A stretch of DNA of 64,000 nt from Girardinichthys multiradiatus (GCF_021462225.1 NC_061805.1:47967360-48031359); one strand, 5' to 3'; shown: positions 10,300-22,342, counted from the first letter of the stretch. The notes: generated by a model not told the origin, from the letters alone. Made by a program: numbers and translations.

Positions 10300-13165
10300 G
10301 ATTCAGTTTTACAATATTATTTATTTGAACTTAAACTATTTTCATACACGAAGTCCATAAAAAAACTGCTACCAGCTGGTTCCTGAGAAACTCTAAGTGA
10401 GACAGCAGTTTCACCCAGAGATCACTGGGTGAAAATTAAAGCAAGAACTCTGGAGAAGTAAAATACAGACAGGTGACCTCTCAGATTCTTCTCTGCCACA
10501 ACATTTTCAGAAACTAGCAACGTTTGAAGGAAGTTTGTGACTGACTTAGGGATTTACTTGCAAACAGGAACAACAGTTGCTGTTCACAGTTTTTTTTTTC
10601 CCATTTTTGCATGAACCTTCTGTGTGAGGACTAAGGATTCTAAAAACACCGGCAGCAGCTCTTATGGTGAATGTTTACTAACCATCTCATGCAGAGTTGA
10701 GAAGGTAAAACATTCCCTCTCTTTCTCCTCAATTCTAGAAACTGTAATCATTAAAAACACAATTGTCTGTAAGAAAATAACTGCTCATAAGTACTCATCA
10801 CAAATCTTACTTAAAATACTTTCCTTCCTTTAGTTTTTACATAAAATTAAAATACCTTTAGGTCAGGGACATGAATAAAACCCTCCCTCGAACTGAAGTA
10901 GGACAAGTTCATGTTGACTCTCCTTCCAATCTATGATTTGTGGAGTAATGTGTAATTGCTCTTTAATCTTAACTCTACTCGAGCAGCTCGTTGGATGATG
11001 TGTATGTGCTGCACATGCAGCTCAAAGCCATCTGAAGCAGGCCTCATTAATGGAAGGTAAATCACAGCCTTCCAATATCCGGGCTTTGCACTCCCATCTG
11101 ATGGATAAGATGTGATCAGCTGGATGTCAAGGGCTAGCTGGTGAACAGGCCGTGGGAAGGACATCGACAGTGGGATAAGACAGGATAAGCACTGAGGATG
11201 TTATCAGTAGAGAGCATCACGGCAGGATTTTGAGTGTCAAAATGCCAGAGCAAAAAACAACTGAATCAGATATCTAGGTTAAGACAGTCATGGGCAGTTC
11301 TTGAGGAAGAAATTCTCCAAAACCTTTAAAACTTGGCCCTTTTAAAAATTGGGTCATCTGGTTTCCCTAAAGGGCAGAGTCACAAGTCACTCTGGTGACT
11401 CACAGAAACACTGGTAGCTTATGATTCATTACTGAAGAAACATTTACTGTGGTGGTTACTAATCATCAACATCCTCAATAGCACCAAACCTGAAACCACT
11501 GAACTCACTCCCTATGATCTTTATTTACCACATGCTTCTGTACAAACACTAGTTTGCATGGAAAAAAAAACCCACATATGGAGATCAGGGAAACAATATT
11601 ACAAATTACTGAACACACTGAGACCACTAATGCTAGTTGTTAGAGATTCAGTTTCAGCTGTAACTTTTATTTCTGGCCTTCTGTATACCAGTGCTGCAGC
11701 AAACAGCATTTATATCAGGCTCTCTGCTCATGACTTTTTACCTTAATTTCTGCTGCTTCTGTTAATGAATTCTATGCTAAATCATTCAGTTTAAGTGGAT
11801 GTACCAGGCCCAAAAGCCTTATGGTTCTGACTGTAATACAAATTTCGACTTTCACAAAACACTTCTGTCATGGAGCCACAAAGATGAGCTCCTCTGTGAG
11901 CCACTGCCTTTGGCTGTTTATAAAACTGTAATAAAGCCATGGTCCTCAAATGTGAGCTTTCAAAAATAAAACTGGCATCTCGGAACCAAAGTGGTCTGTT
12001 CTGTCTCTGCAAACGTCACTGCAACCCATCTATTGTGCGCAATTTACCAACAAACTATATGCATGATGCACCACTGTGGTCCAATTGGGTTTTTGTCCTA
12101 AATTTGCCAGCCAGCTGGTCACACAGACCACATGACATCACAACATGAAACCCTCAAGCCATGAAGCCAGTTAACTCTTACATAATTCAGTCATTATTAC
12201 CTCGCTTGGCAGTTAAGTTACTGTAACAGGTGCAGGTTGACTTCTTTCTTCCATGCCTGATGTGACTCCTTTCATGATGATGGTGAAAAGTAATCAGAAA
12301 GTAGGTCAGACTGCATGGGTTTTAAACAGCTCCAAGCATTCATCAGTTAAGTTAATGTTCATCTGTGCAGACAGAGCGTCTGCATAGTGTAGCATTAAAT
12401 TAAGTAAGTTGTTCTTGGTCTTCGTTGGCACATTTGAGCAGCACTTGTATCAGCTGTGTAGCAGTGGTGTATTTGTGCAGCAATAATGGCATCTCAGAAT
12501 TGTGATGCTTTTAACATTTCCAATAAAGTGGCAAACTGCTACGGTAGGGGTTCGGTTATGTACACTGCAGTGTGAAATGCTTAGGAAGGCAATGCTTGAG
12601 CAATACATAAGACAGCGTGTCTTCCCATTCTCTTAAAGCATAAAACATATCCAAGGATGATGATCCTCGTTTGAAGCAGCCAAAACAGGACCAACCCTCA
12701 AAATATGGGGCCCATACCATAGGCTCACACATTTAATGTCACAACAAAAACTTCCAGAGTTCATTAGCTAAGATGCCATTTAATTTATTATCAACAGGAC
12801 TACTATGGACTCCTGCAGTGAAAGTGAGCTCCATCTTTTATTAACTGTTTTAGAGTTAATTGCCTGGCTGAGCTCAAAGTGAAAATTGACAGAATGGGCA
12901 TCAGAGAGATAAAAGTGAAGAAAAACTGAGCTGACACCGGGGCATCATTTAGAGAGATAAGTTATGAATATATTGTTAAAGGAGCAAATGTGAGATGTAA
13001 TGTTAGCTGCAAATTTAGAAAATTCTCGTAGTTAATAAACCAATAAAGCAATTCCCTCAAATATCAGACTATTTCTTTACCACTTTTAGAGCTCGTGCAT
13101 GTGGATTGTAAAAATAAGATTTGTTACAAATGTTTTCCTAAGTTTTTAATATTTCTGGTTTCTAC
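10300..13165. other. No gene recognised
   Basis: About 2.9 kb without a supportable coding region, RNA gene or repeat. Small open frames (for example 10931-11164 minus and 11939-12148 plus) show no domain. Confidence 0.55.
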
Positions 13166-13169
13166 AGTT

Positions 13170-14310
13170 GATGTGTATTTCCCTTTAAACGTTTTCGGGT
13201 ATTGTCATGCTACTACCACACACTTCATTGCATTTTATTGGGATTTTATGTGATAGACCAACACAAAGTGTTGCATAGTTTGGAAGTGGAAGGAAAATTA
13301 TAAAAGGTTTTAAAAAAATCTTCAAAAATACTGTAACTAATACAAAGTGTGGCGTGAATTTGCACATCTATGTAATTCTTTTACTGTGTATGTTGTGTTT
13401 TATTTTTTATTTATGTTTTGGTTGTTTAAGACAAAAAAATATGAAAGTTACTAAGTGCCATCCAACAGTTAAAACAAAATGGCCAAAGACTGAATAACAA
13501 TGTTAATTTGACAAGCGAAACAAAGTAAAAGGACCAATAGAGCCGGTCCAATGTAAAATGAGTCCAATGTTATATTGGGGGGATCCATCTCCAGGTCTGT
13601 CCAGTCTGTCGCCACCACGTCGTCACTGACCTCCATTTTGTCCATGCTTCATCATTTTTACATCCTTAATTTGACACAAAGTGTTTTAAAACATTTGGTT
13701 TCTATGGTAATTAGCTGTCCTGAGCTCAGAAGATAACACAGTGTGAAAGGGATCAGACAGGATTGTCCATTTCGGCCTCGTTTGTTCAGTAAATAGTAAA
13801 TTCAAACATTTTTTTGGTCTGAAAATATATTTTTTAGCTGTTGTTCCAAAACTTCTCTTACCTTTGAAAATGGTAAAAGATTCCCATAAACACACTCCTA
13901 AACATTTTGAAATCCTTCTTAGAAGAGTTAAAGCTGCAGAGAGTGGGCCGACATCAAATTAAACCTTAGTGATGAGGTGAGTGAAGCTACCTATCATAAG
14001 GCATGCATGAAAGGGTTTGGGGACAAATGAGTCTACTAGGTGGGCAATGAGCCCGAGCATACCGCCAGATTAGTTACAAAGTTAATCTGCTGGACTGGCT
14101 ATTGTAAAGCTCTGGTCTTAACTCTATTGGCAACTTATGGACAGAGCTGAAAAGGTGCGTGTGAGTAAGGCAGCCTGGAAACTTCATTCAGTTACAACAT
14201 TTCTGATAGGAGGGATTGGCCAAAGTTACAGCAAACTATTGTGAGAAGCTTGTGAAAGGATAACTAAACTGTTTGACCCAAGACAAAAACTTCAAAAGAA
14301 ATGTTACAAA
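13170..14310. mobile_element. Patchwork of Tc1-like fossils
   Basis: Three pieces are visible. 13200-13370 contains CATTTTATTGGGATTTTATG and the 'GTGATAGACCAACACAAAGT' motif of a common fish Tc1 inverted repeat, probably the same family as 38290-38690. 13880-13980 matches the 3' end of the TACACTATATTGCC family (compare 19305-19400). 14050-14290 is a decayed plus-strand transposase C-terminal half (AACTCTATTGGCAACTTATGG in place of the NPIENLW codons). None is intact. Confidence 0.5.
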
Positions 14311-14378
14311 ATACTAGGAATATGCATGCAAACTGGAACTCTTTCCAGCTTACGTTGGTACAGAAATTGCAGCTTTAC

Positions 14379-14537
14379 CATGGAGCTGTCCTCCAGCGCC
14401 TGCGTGATTGCTGCCACCACCTGGTTGACAAGCACAAACTGGACAATGATGACAAAGGTGGTGAAGAAGATGGGAGAAGCCCAAGTCAGGTAGCTGGTAC
14501 AGGCACTGTTGCCTAACTGGCACCCCCTCATCGTGTC
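14379..14537 (-). CDS. Exon: Cav3 domain IV S6
   Basis: 53 codons, phase 0 at both ends, with a pyrimidine-rich CTTGCAG acceptor and a GTAAAG donor. It starts DTMRGC and contains SPIFFTTFVIIVQFVLVN, aligning with the Cav3 DTLRxC...SPLYFVSFVLxAQFVLxN segment. The S6 helix ends QVVAAITQALEDSS, where Cav3 channels have xVVAVLMKHLxxS. So the C-terminal end of S6 is unusually changed while the frame is kept. Confidence 0.8.
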
Positions 14538-14639
14538 CTGCAAGACACAGAGGGAGATTTCCTTCATTTCATGGGGTCTAATGAATATAGAATCAATACA
14601 TGAATTATTATCATGTATCTCATAATTTAAAAAAATTGT

Positions 14640-15910
14640 AAATAAATACATTACATTTGAATGCATACATTAATATGTCAACTAAATAAATAATTATGTC
14701 TTTAAATATGGACATCCTACAATTAAAATTTGAATTCTTCACATCATGTTAAAGATATCTTATTGATTTGAGTATTTATTTTAATCATCGCATATCTTTT
14801 GTGCTGCATTGTGTGAAATAATTTAACTTGTTATCTAAAAATATCTTGATTGAAATGTCAATTTATTTTATGCTAAATTAATTTCTTATTTATTTTAAAT
14901 TAAAAATATTAAGATAATGTATATTATTTAGTTCGTACTATATAAATATAATATAATATATAATATGAGGTTTATTATTTATTTAAAATTATTTATTTAT
15001 ACCTTATTATTTAATTAATTTATTGAAGTATAGCATTGGTCTGTCACTGCTGCTAGTATAGTTGAAGATAATTGGTCTGAAATTGACAGTTTAACCAACC
15101 AGATTTTACAGTCTGTAATGAGTCACAGTGACAGTTTATTTTATGGCAAACTACAGCACAGGAACATCAAATAATGAAATAATGATCATTATGCAAGATA
15201 TGATAAAATATGTATTAGGGCTGAAACAAATAATTGCATTAATTGTGTAAAAAATCTCCTATTAAACACCTTTTTTTCAAATTTTTTCTCTGTTTTTAGA
15301 CTATAAGCAATGCGAATGTAATTCAGCACTTAAATACACTACAAGGAGTTCCATTTTATCTGAAACACATTATGCTTTTAAAAGAAAATCAAAAATGCAA
15401 TACACTTTATGCACTTTTTTGTTTGTGACCATTTTCCCTCCAGACACAGCTAGCTCTGTATTGGTCAACCAGAAAGGGCCGAGCTTTTGACACGTGGATG
15501 TTTGAACTTTTTGTTTTAGTTGCAGATGAATCCTTTGCCACAAATGTTCAAGTGTGCACTAAGGACATGCTGTTGTTGCATTTTAAGCAATACAATGGTG
15601 ATTGTTGTCTTTAAGATAGGAATCTAATTATTTGTTTACTTGCATTTTCTCTTTCATGTATTTGTATCACTTATAAAATAAAATTTAGTAGGTAAATGAA
15701 AAATTTGCAGTGTGCCAATTTTTTATTTGATAACTAAATAATCATCAGAATAACCGATAGAATACTCAATAACTAAAATAATCATTAGCTGCAGCCCTAA
15801 GATATTTGAGTTTTAATATTACATAATGGATAAATTGTAATAAATTAATACAACATAATTCTAATAAAGTATTTTCATATGTTATTTTTAATAATGGGTC
15901 ACAGTGTATT
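14640..15910. other. AT-rich intron, including a sequence shared with another intron
   Basis: Very AT-rich intronic DNA. Positions 15050-15115 (TGGTCTGAAATTGACAG core) recur in diverged form at 21940-22010 in the intron beside the S4-S5 exon. No coding sequence. Confidence 0.6.
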
Positions 15911-15915
15911 CATAC

Positions 15916-16037
15916 TTTCAGGATGCCGCTCCAGTTGTGTCCGGTGCTGACTTTGTGCAGAGTCAGCAAGGCCACCAAGAAGTTCTCAAAGTTAGTGTGG
16001 CGGTGCAGGCCGAGGCACGGGAAGTCCGGAGAGCATT
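15916..16037 (-). CDS. Exon: Cav3 domain IV pore loop
   Basis: 122 bp, entered in phase 1 (ATCAG acceptor), left in phase 0 (GTATGA donor), joining directly to DTMRGC of the next exon. It reads [16 protein letters not shown]...[18 protein letters not shown], colinear with the Cav3 C..xPCEGLxRHATF...FLTLFRVSTGDNWNGIMK. The aspartate of the domain IV selectivity filter (STGD) is histidine here (STGH). That residue contributes to the Glu-Glu-Asp-Asp ring of T-type channels, so a functional calcium pore would be surprising. Confidence 0.82.
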
Positions 16038-16319
16038 CTGATCAACACAGAGGCAAACAAAGCAAGTTTGTTAAGTTTCAAAGGATGTGAAATTCTGAAA
16101 AGTGGACACATCAGTATTAATTTAATTGATAACAAGATTACCACAATAATACTGGCAAAGTGAGGCTCTGTTTTGGCTGTAGGGCTGTATTCTAGATATG
16201 ACTCAACCATCCTTTGTTAATGGATATGTACCACAAACCTCTTGATTATGATGACTTAATAAATTACAGAACTATATAAAATCTTCCTTTTTTATCTAAA
16301 TGTTTTGAAAAATAGTTGG

Positions 16320-18178
16320 AATCAAGTGTGTGAGCATTTCCCCAGTAATGACAGTTTCAGTGAGGTTCTCAGAGCTCTGAAACAGCACTGGTAAAAGTCA
16401 CTAATGATATTCTTATGGCCTCTTAGATCTCAGTGCTGCATTTGATACAGTTCATCTCAATATTCTCTAAGAAAGACTGGGAGATGCTGTAGGGATCAGG
16501 GAAACAGCACTAGGCTGGTTTAAATCGTATTATCCATAAATCCTGATGAATCTAATCAATGAGGTAGACTACAGGCATGTCTTCAATTCATTGAAACCTG
16601 GATGACTTTAAATTTCCTGCTTTTAAATCCAGTTAAAACAGAAGCTGTCATTTGTGAACCAGAGACAAACAAACTGCTTGGTATTAAATTGGCATCCAGT
16701 AAAAATGTAAAGAACCTTGGTGTCACTTTGACCAGATCATGTCATTAAAATCACATTTTAAACGGTTTTATATGTATTACTTCTTTCACCTCCTCAATAT
16801 TGCCAAAATTAGAAATACTCTGTCGTAGTCAGATGCAGTAAAATATTTGCATTTGTTATTCAAAGGCTCGACTATCACAAGTCTTTACTTTCAAGAAGTC
16901 CAAAAACAGTTTTAAATCCCACAGCTAATCCAAAACTCTGCAGCAAGTTCTGATTAAAATTAAAAAGAGATATAATATTTCTCCTATTTTAATTTCCCTT
17001 CATTGGCTCCCTGTTAAATCCAGAATAGAATTTAAAATTCTCCTCCTCACATATAAAGCCCTTAATGATCTAGCTCCATCATACATCAGAGATCTGATTG
17101 TTCCATATGTTCCTAACAGAGCACTTTGTTCTCAGACTGCAGGTTTACTGGTGGTTCCTAGAGTCTCTAGAAGTAGAATGGGAGGCAGATCCTTTAGTTA
17201 TCAGGCTCCTCTCCTGTGGAACCAGCCCCCAGTTTTAGTCCGTGAGGCAGACACCTTGTCTACTTTTAAGGCTAGGCTTAAAACTTTCCTTTTTGATAAA
17301 GCTTATAGTTAGAGTGGCTTAGGTTATCCTGAGCTATCTCTGTAGTTATGCTGCTATAGGCTTAGGCTGCTGGAGGACATAATGACCACTTTCACTCTCT
17401 TCGCTACATTCTCATACTACTCTCTAATTTTGCATTATTTGTTGTTATTTCAGCTTTTTACTGTATGTTCTTTCTCTTTTCTCTTCCTAGAAGCTACACC
17501 TGGCCTGACTCTGTTTCTACCTGTGACAACTTCATGGAGGAGGGCATCATCCAAGCTTCTGCTGGCAATAACTTAATGCTCATCTTCTACTGACGATACA
17601 CTTGGCCCTGTCTTTCCGTGTTTAACCCTGTCTCTCTCCTACTGACTGATTTTTTATTGTGACTAATTATATGTGCTCTCTTTCAGACTCTAACCTTGAA
17701 AACTGGCTCAGAGTTTATCTGTTCTTTCTTCCTAGATGAATCGACTAAAGGAGCTACATCCATTAACATTTACTTTTCCTTCCCATAGAAAGGACTCCTG
17801 GATCAGTGCTTCTGTGTTGTGCTTCTGTGTTCTTTTTCCTTCTCTGCTCTGTTCTCTCTAACCCCCAGTCGGTCGTGGCAGATGGCCGCTCACACTGAGC
17901 CTGGTTCGGCTGGAGGTTTCTTCCTGTTAAAAGGGAGTTTTTCCTCTCCACTGTCGCTACATGCATGCTCAGTATGAGGGATTGCTGCAAAGTCAATGCC
18001 AGTGACTGTCCACTGTCTCTACATGCTCATCTAGGAGGAGTGAATGCTGCAAGTCACTGACTGGATGCAATCTGCTGGGTTTCCTTAGATAGAAAAACTT
18101 TTTATCCAATTTGAATAAATAACTGAATCTGACTGTACTGTTCAATGGTTAGTTATTAATAAACTGAATTGAATTGAA
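16320..18178 (+). mobile_element. L2-type LINE fossil with long 3' tail
   Basis: Plus-strand reverse transcriptase remnants: a decayed LSAAFDTVDH block at about 16425-16465, the 'HWLPVKSRIEFKI' block at 17003-17045, then APSYIRDL and the closing NQPPVLVREADTLSTFKARLKTFLF near 17220-17295. Stops and deletions are many. A roughly 870-bp 3' untranslated tail follows, ending in GAATT repeats at 18165-18180. It lies antisense inside the calcium-channel locus. A truncated copy of the same tail is at 56795-56975. Confidence 0.75.
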
Positions 18179-18183
18179 TTAAG

Positions 18184-18540
18184 ACTGCACGGTGGTGCAG
18201 TTGGTAGCACTGTTGCCTTGCAGCAAGAAGGTCCTGGGTTCGATTCCCGGCCTGGGATCTTTCTGCATGGAGTTTGCATGTTCTCCCCGTGCATGCGTGG
18301 GTTTTCACCGGGTACTCCGGCTTCCTCCCACAGTCCAAAGACATGCCTGTTAGATTAATTGGTAACTCTAAATTGCCCTTAGGTGTATGAATGACTGTGT
18401 GCATGGTTGTTTGTGTGTTGCCCTGCAATGGACTGGCGACCTGTCCAGGGTGTACCCCGCCTCTTGCCCATAGACTGCTGGAGATAGGCACCAGCTCCCC
18501 CGTGACCCACTATGGAATAAGTGGTAGAAAATGACTGACT
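18184..18540 (+). repeat. tRNA-headed SINE-like repeat
   Basis: Begins with an A-box-like TGGTGCAGTTGGTAG (18192-18206) and a B-box-like GGTTCGATTCC (18238-18248), then the CATGTTCTCCCCGTGCATGC body typical of a dispersed fish repeat. It ends TAGAAAATGACTGACTG. A shorter relative is at 35099-35255. The internal promoter boxes are relics of tRNA ancestry; this is not a tRNA gene. Confidence 0.75.
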
Positions 18541-18559
18541 GAATTGAATTAATTGATGG

Positions 18560-19477
18560 TGGTATCATACCAAAGTTGAAACCATTGAGACCAACAGCAA
18601 CTCAACAATGAAGGGCGCCTGCAGAGGGTGCCAACTTTCTGCAGAGTCAGTAACTCCAGACTTTTAAACTTCATGTGGCCTCTAGACCAACTCAAGAACA
18701 ATGCGTAGGGAACCTCATAGAATGGGTTTTCATGGTTCAGCAGCTACATCCAAGCCTTAAATCACCACATGCAATGCAAAGCATTGGATGTAGTGGTGTA
18801 AAGCACACTGTAACTGAACTCTAGAACAGTGGAGACATGTTGAGTGATTAATTATCCTTCTACCTCTGGCAATCCAGTAAACAAGTATGGGTTTGGCAGT
18901 TCCCAGGGGAATGAAACTGACCTGATTGAGTCAAGTGTAAAATTAGATGCAGAGGGTTTTATGGTGTAGGGCTCCTTTTTAGGACTTGGGCTTGGCCTCT
19001 TGGTTACAGATATAAAGAAACTCTTAATGCTTTAGCATAACAAGATATTTTGGACAATTTGATGGTTCCAACTCTGTGGAAAAGTCTGGGGATGATCCCT
19101 TCAGTTCCAACAGAACCTGTGCACATAGCAAGGTCAAAACCATGTAAATTAATGCATTTGGTGTGAAAGAGTTTGACTGGCCTGAGTCCTGACCTTAGCC
19201 CAACTGAAAACCATTCTGATGAATTAGAGACTGTGAGCCAACGCTTCTCTTCCAACATTAGTGTCTGACCTCACGAGTGCGCATCTGGAAGAATGGTCAA
19301 ATGTTCCAATAAACACATTCCTAAACCTTGTGAAATGCCTTGTCTGAAGTGCTGAAGCTGTTAATGCTGCAAAAGGAGGGCTGACAGCACACTAAACCCT
19401 ATGGGTTATAAATGTGTTGTCACTTAAGTTCATATGTGTGTGAAGGCAGACAAGTGAATACTTTTGGTAATATAGTG
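18560..19477 (+). mobile_element. Tc1-like fossil of the TACACTATATTGCC family
   Basis: The right end reads GAATACTTTTGGTAATATAGTG followed by TA (19478-19479). A decayed plus-strand transposase is visible: the third catalytic block SPDLSPTENHSDELE (19190-19235) replaces SPDLNPIE.LWDELE. The left end has lost its inverted repeat. Other fragments of the family are at 13880-13980 and 60553-60916. Confidence 0.7.
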
Positions 19478-19576
19478 TATATGGGCAGAGTGAGAGAGTG
19501 AGAAATAGAAGAAAAGCTGGAGTCTCATTCCAGAAGTGTCAGAGTTGGTAACTCTGCTGTAACACAGATGGTTTAC

Positions 19577-19844
19577 CTGAAAAATGGCAATCCAGGCATA
19601 GCCAATATTATCGAAATTGATAGAGCCCAGGTTTGGGTTATGTTTCCCGGGACGACACACGTTGTAGTAGGCGTTCCAGTTAACGCAGCCACTAAGATTT
19701 GTCATGGCGACCAGCCCAACAGGGGGATCTGACAATGGCTCCTGCTGGGGAGCAGCCAACAAACAGGTGTTCCCTCCTTCACGGAGAGGAAGTATGTCTG
19801 AGCAGTGCCGTATGCCAGTCTTTTTGAGGGACAGATGAATGGAA
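19577..19844 (-). CDS. Exon: Cav3 domain I turret and pore entry
   Basis: Contains GIRHCSDILPLREGGNTCLL and then GCVNWNAYYNVCRPG and SINFDNIGYAWIAIFQ, all in Cav3 domain I order. The cysteine pattern of the extracellular loop is kept. The GTAAAC donor follows the FQ codons in phase 0, the position where the next exon of the family would supply the VITLEGW pore segment; that exon is not in the window. The acceptor AG lies directly against a 60-bp TG/CA tract, so its exact start is uncertain by a few codons. This is the best conserved exon of the locus. Confidence 0.85.

Positions 19845-19846
<2 letters not shown>

Positions 19847-19911
<65 letters not shown>
19847..19911. repeat. (CA)n microsatellite at an exon boundary
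   Basis: About 32 CA units. On the minus strand it is a (TG)n tract immediately upstream of the predicted acceptor of the domain I pore exon, where it would take the place of the polypyrimidine tract. Confidence 0.97.
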
Positions 19912-19913
<2 letters not shown>

Positions 19914-21526
19914 CAGACCAAACGTTTGGACACATCTTCTCATTCAAAGAGTTTTCTTTATTTTTATGACTATGAATATTGTGGCTTCACACTGAAGGCA
20001 TCAATACTATGAATTAACACATGTGGAATTATATACTGAACAAAAAAGTGTGAAACAACTGAAAATATGTCTTATATTCTAGGTTCTTCAAAGTAGCCAC
20101 CTTTTGCTTTGATTACTGCTCCACACACTCTTGGCATTCTGTTGATGAGCTTCAAGAGGTCGTCACCTGAAATGGTTTTCACTTCACAAGTGTGCCTTGT
20201 CAGGTTTAATACGTGGGATTTCAAGCCTTATAAATGGGGTTAGGACCATCAGTTGTGTTGTGCAGGAGGTGGATACAGTACACAGCTGATAGTCCTACTG
20301 AATAGACTGTTAGAATTTGTATTATGGCAAGAAAAAAGCAGCTAAGTAAAGAAAAACGAGTGGCCATCTTTACTATAAGAAATGAAGGTCAGTCAGTCCA
20401 AACAATTGGGAAAACTTTGAAAGTGTCCCCAAGTGCAGTCGCAAAAACCATCAAGCGCTACAAAGAAACTGGCTCACATGAGGACCGCCCCAGGAAAGGA
20501 AGACCAAGAGTCACCTCTGCTGCGGACGATAAGTTCATCTGAGTCACCAGTCTCAGAAATCGCAGGTTAACAGCAGCTCAGATTAGAGAACAGGTCAATG
20601 CCACACAGAGTTCTAGCAGCAGACACATCGCTAGAACAATGGTTAAGAGGAGACTGTGTGAATCAGGCCTTCATGGTAAAATAGCTGCTAGGAAACCACT
20701 GCTGAGGACAGGCAACAAGCAGAAGAGACTTGTTTGGGCTAAAGAACACAAGGAATGGACATTAGACCAGTGGAAATCTGTGCTTTGGTCTGATGAGTCC
20801 AAGTTTGAGATCTTTGGTTTCAACCACCGTGTCTTTGTGCGGCGCAGAAGAGGTGAACGGATGGACTCTACATGCCTGGTTCCCACCGTGAAGCATGGAG
20901 GAGGAGGTGTGATGGTGTGGGGATGCTTTGCTGGTGACACTGTTGGGGATTTATTCAAAATTGAAGGCATACTGAACCAGCATGTCTACCACAGCATCTT
21001 GCAGCGGCATGCTATTCCATCCGGTTTGTGTTTAGTTGGAGCATCATTTATTTTTCAACAGGATAATGACTCCAAACACACCTCCAGGCTGTGTAAGGGC
21101 TATTTGACCAAGAAGGAGAGTGATGGGGTGCTGCACCAGATGACCTGGCCTCCACAGTCACCGGATCTGAACCCAATTGAGATGGTTTGGGGTGAGCTGG
21201 ACCGCAGAGTGAAGGTAAAAGGGCCAACAAGTGCTAAGCATTTCTGGGAACTCCTTCAAGACTGTTGGAAAACCATTTCAGGTGACGACCTCTTGAAGCT
21301 CATCAACAGAATGCCAAGAGTGTGTGGAGCAGTAATCAAAGCAAAAGGTGGCTACTTTGAAGAACCTAGAATATAAGACATATTTTCAGTTGTTTCACAC
21401 TTTTTTGTTCAGTATATAATTCCACATGTGTTAATTCATAGTTTTGATGCCTTCAGTGTGAAGCTACAATATTCATAGTCATGAAAATAGAGAAACCTCT
21501 TTGAATGAGAAGGTGTGTCCAAACTG
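19914..21526 (+). mobile_element. Tc1-like transposon, nearly intact
   Basis: Flanked by TA (19912-19913, 21527-21528). The ends are inverted (CAGACCAAACGTTTGGACAC against GTGTGTCCAAACTG). Long inverted repeats of about 210 bp (19914-20125 against 21300-21526) share the 'TTCTAGGTTCTTCAAAGTAG' segment. It sits in an intron of the calcium-channel locus, on the opposite strand. Confidence 0.9.
20324..21376 (+). pseudogene. Tc1-like transposase with one nonsense codon
   Basis: A 350-codon frame broken only by TGA at 20540-20542 (codon 73, after ADDKFI); reading continues in the same frame to the end. The helix-turn-helix region (VQTIGKTLKVSPSAVAKTI) and the full triad are present: D in WSDESKF, D in FQQDNDSKH, E in SPDLNPIEMVW. 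A C-to-T change at a CpG (CGA to TGA) is the simplest origin of the stop. Product if read through would be the usual transposase length. Confidence 0.9.
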
Positions 21527-22045
21527 TAAATATATATATATGTCAATCATCAATCAATCATCATCAATCATCAATTTATTTAAAGTATTTGTTATTTATA
21601 ACTATTATTAATGATTATTTTATGACTTTTTTTTTGACAAATTCTGGCCCTTCTGTATCTTCAAAATTTGGAGGGTCTGACAATTTATTTAATTGAAACA
21701 ATGAAATAAAAAATGAAATAATTTTGTAGCATTTTACCTTATGATTTTTTATTAATAATACTCAAATATAATTATTAAATCATTAATTTAATAAATAATT
21801 GAATTAATTATACATGCACTGATTCATGTATTTAATTTATGTATTTATATTATTTACAATAATAAATATGTTTAAGATAATTTCATGATTTATTTATATG
21901 GCACTTCTGTCCTTTGATTACATAATATTTGTCAGTGGGAGCGACTATCACTGCAATAGTTATAGATGACTGGTCTGAAATTGACAGATTAACAAACAAG
22001 ATATTATTAGTTAATAGAGCCCATAGAAAGAGGGAGATTTCTTAC

Positions 22046-22195
22046 ACAGGGATGTCCTCTCCCAGAAAGCAGCGGTGGCGCAGGTCCCCCACCCATAGCT
22101 GGACTCCCACGATGGCGAAGATGTAGATGACAAGTGCATAGAGTGTGAGGACATTTCCCACCATGGGTAGGATGCTTAGGAACATGGACACCAAC
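22046..22195 (-). CDS. Exon: Cav3 domain I S4-S5 linker and S5
   Basis: Reads [20 protein letters not shown] and continues [23 protein letters not shown], matching Cav3 LVTLLLDTLPMLGNVLLL...FGIxGVQLWAGLLRNRCFL. The GTAAGA donor is good. On the 5' side a TTCAG acceptor at 22205 would place a TGA in the conserved frame just before LVSM. A second AG ten bases later (exon end 22195) avoids it. So there is either a shifted splice site or a one-base frameshift. Confidence 0.78.
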
Positions 22196-22342
22196 CTTCA
22201 CATCTCTGAAGAGGTGAAGACAAGTAGATGAGCTTCAGGTTTTTCACCTTGATAGGGAGACATTCTATGGATCTATGTTCAGCTTGAAGACTGGCATCCT
22301 GTATATTTCTGGGATTTAATCTCACTTTAATGTTGATTTATA

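Noticed and set aside
18184..18260. tRNA gene (A and B boxes visible)
   Set aside because: No cloverleaf or anticodon arm can be formed; it is the head of a dispersed SINE-like repeat. The same applies at 35099 and 40845.
14379..19844. A genuine short channel made of domain I joined to half of domain IV
   Set aside because: The facing exon phases are incompatible, and the domain I pore end and S6 are missing, so the joined product would be out of frame.
19847..19933. Cys-Val repeat at the start of the domain I pore open frame
   Set aside because: Translation of the TG microsatellite and of the adjoining Tc1 end; lies outside the exon.
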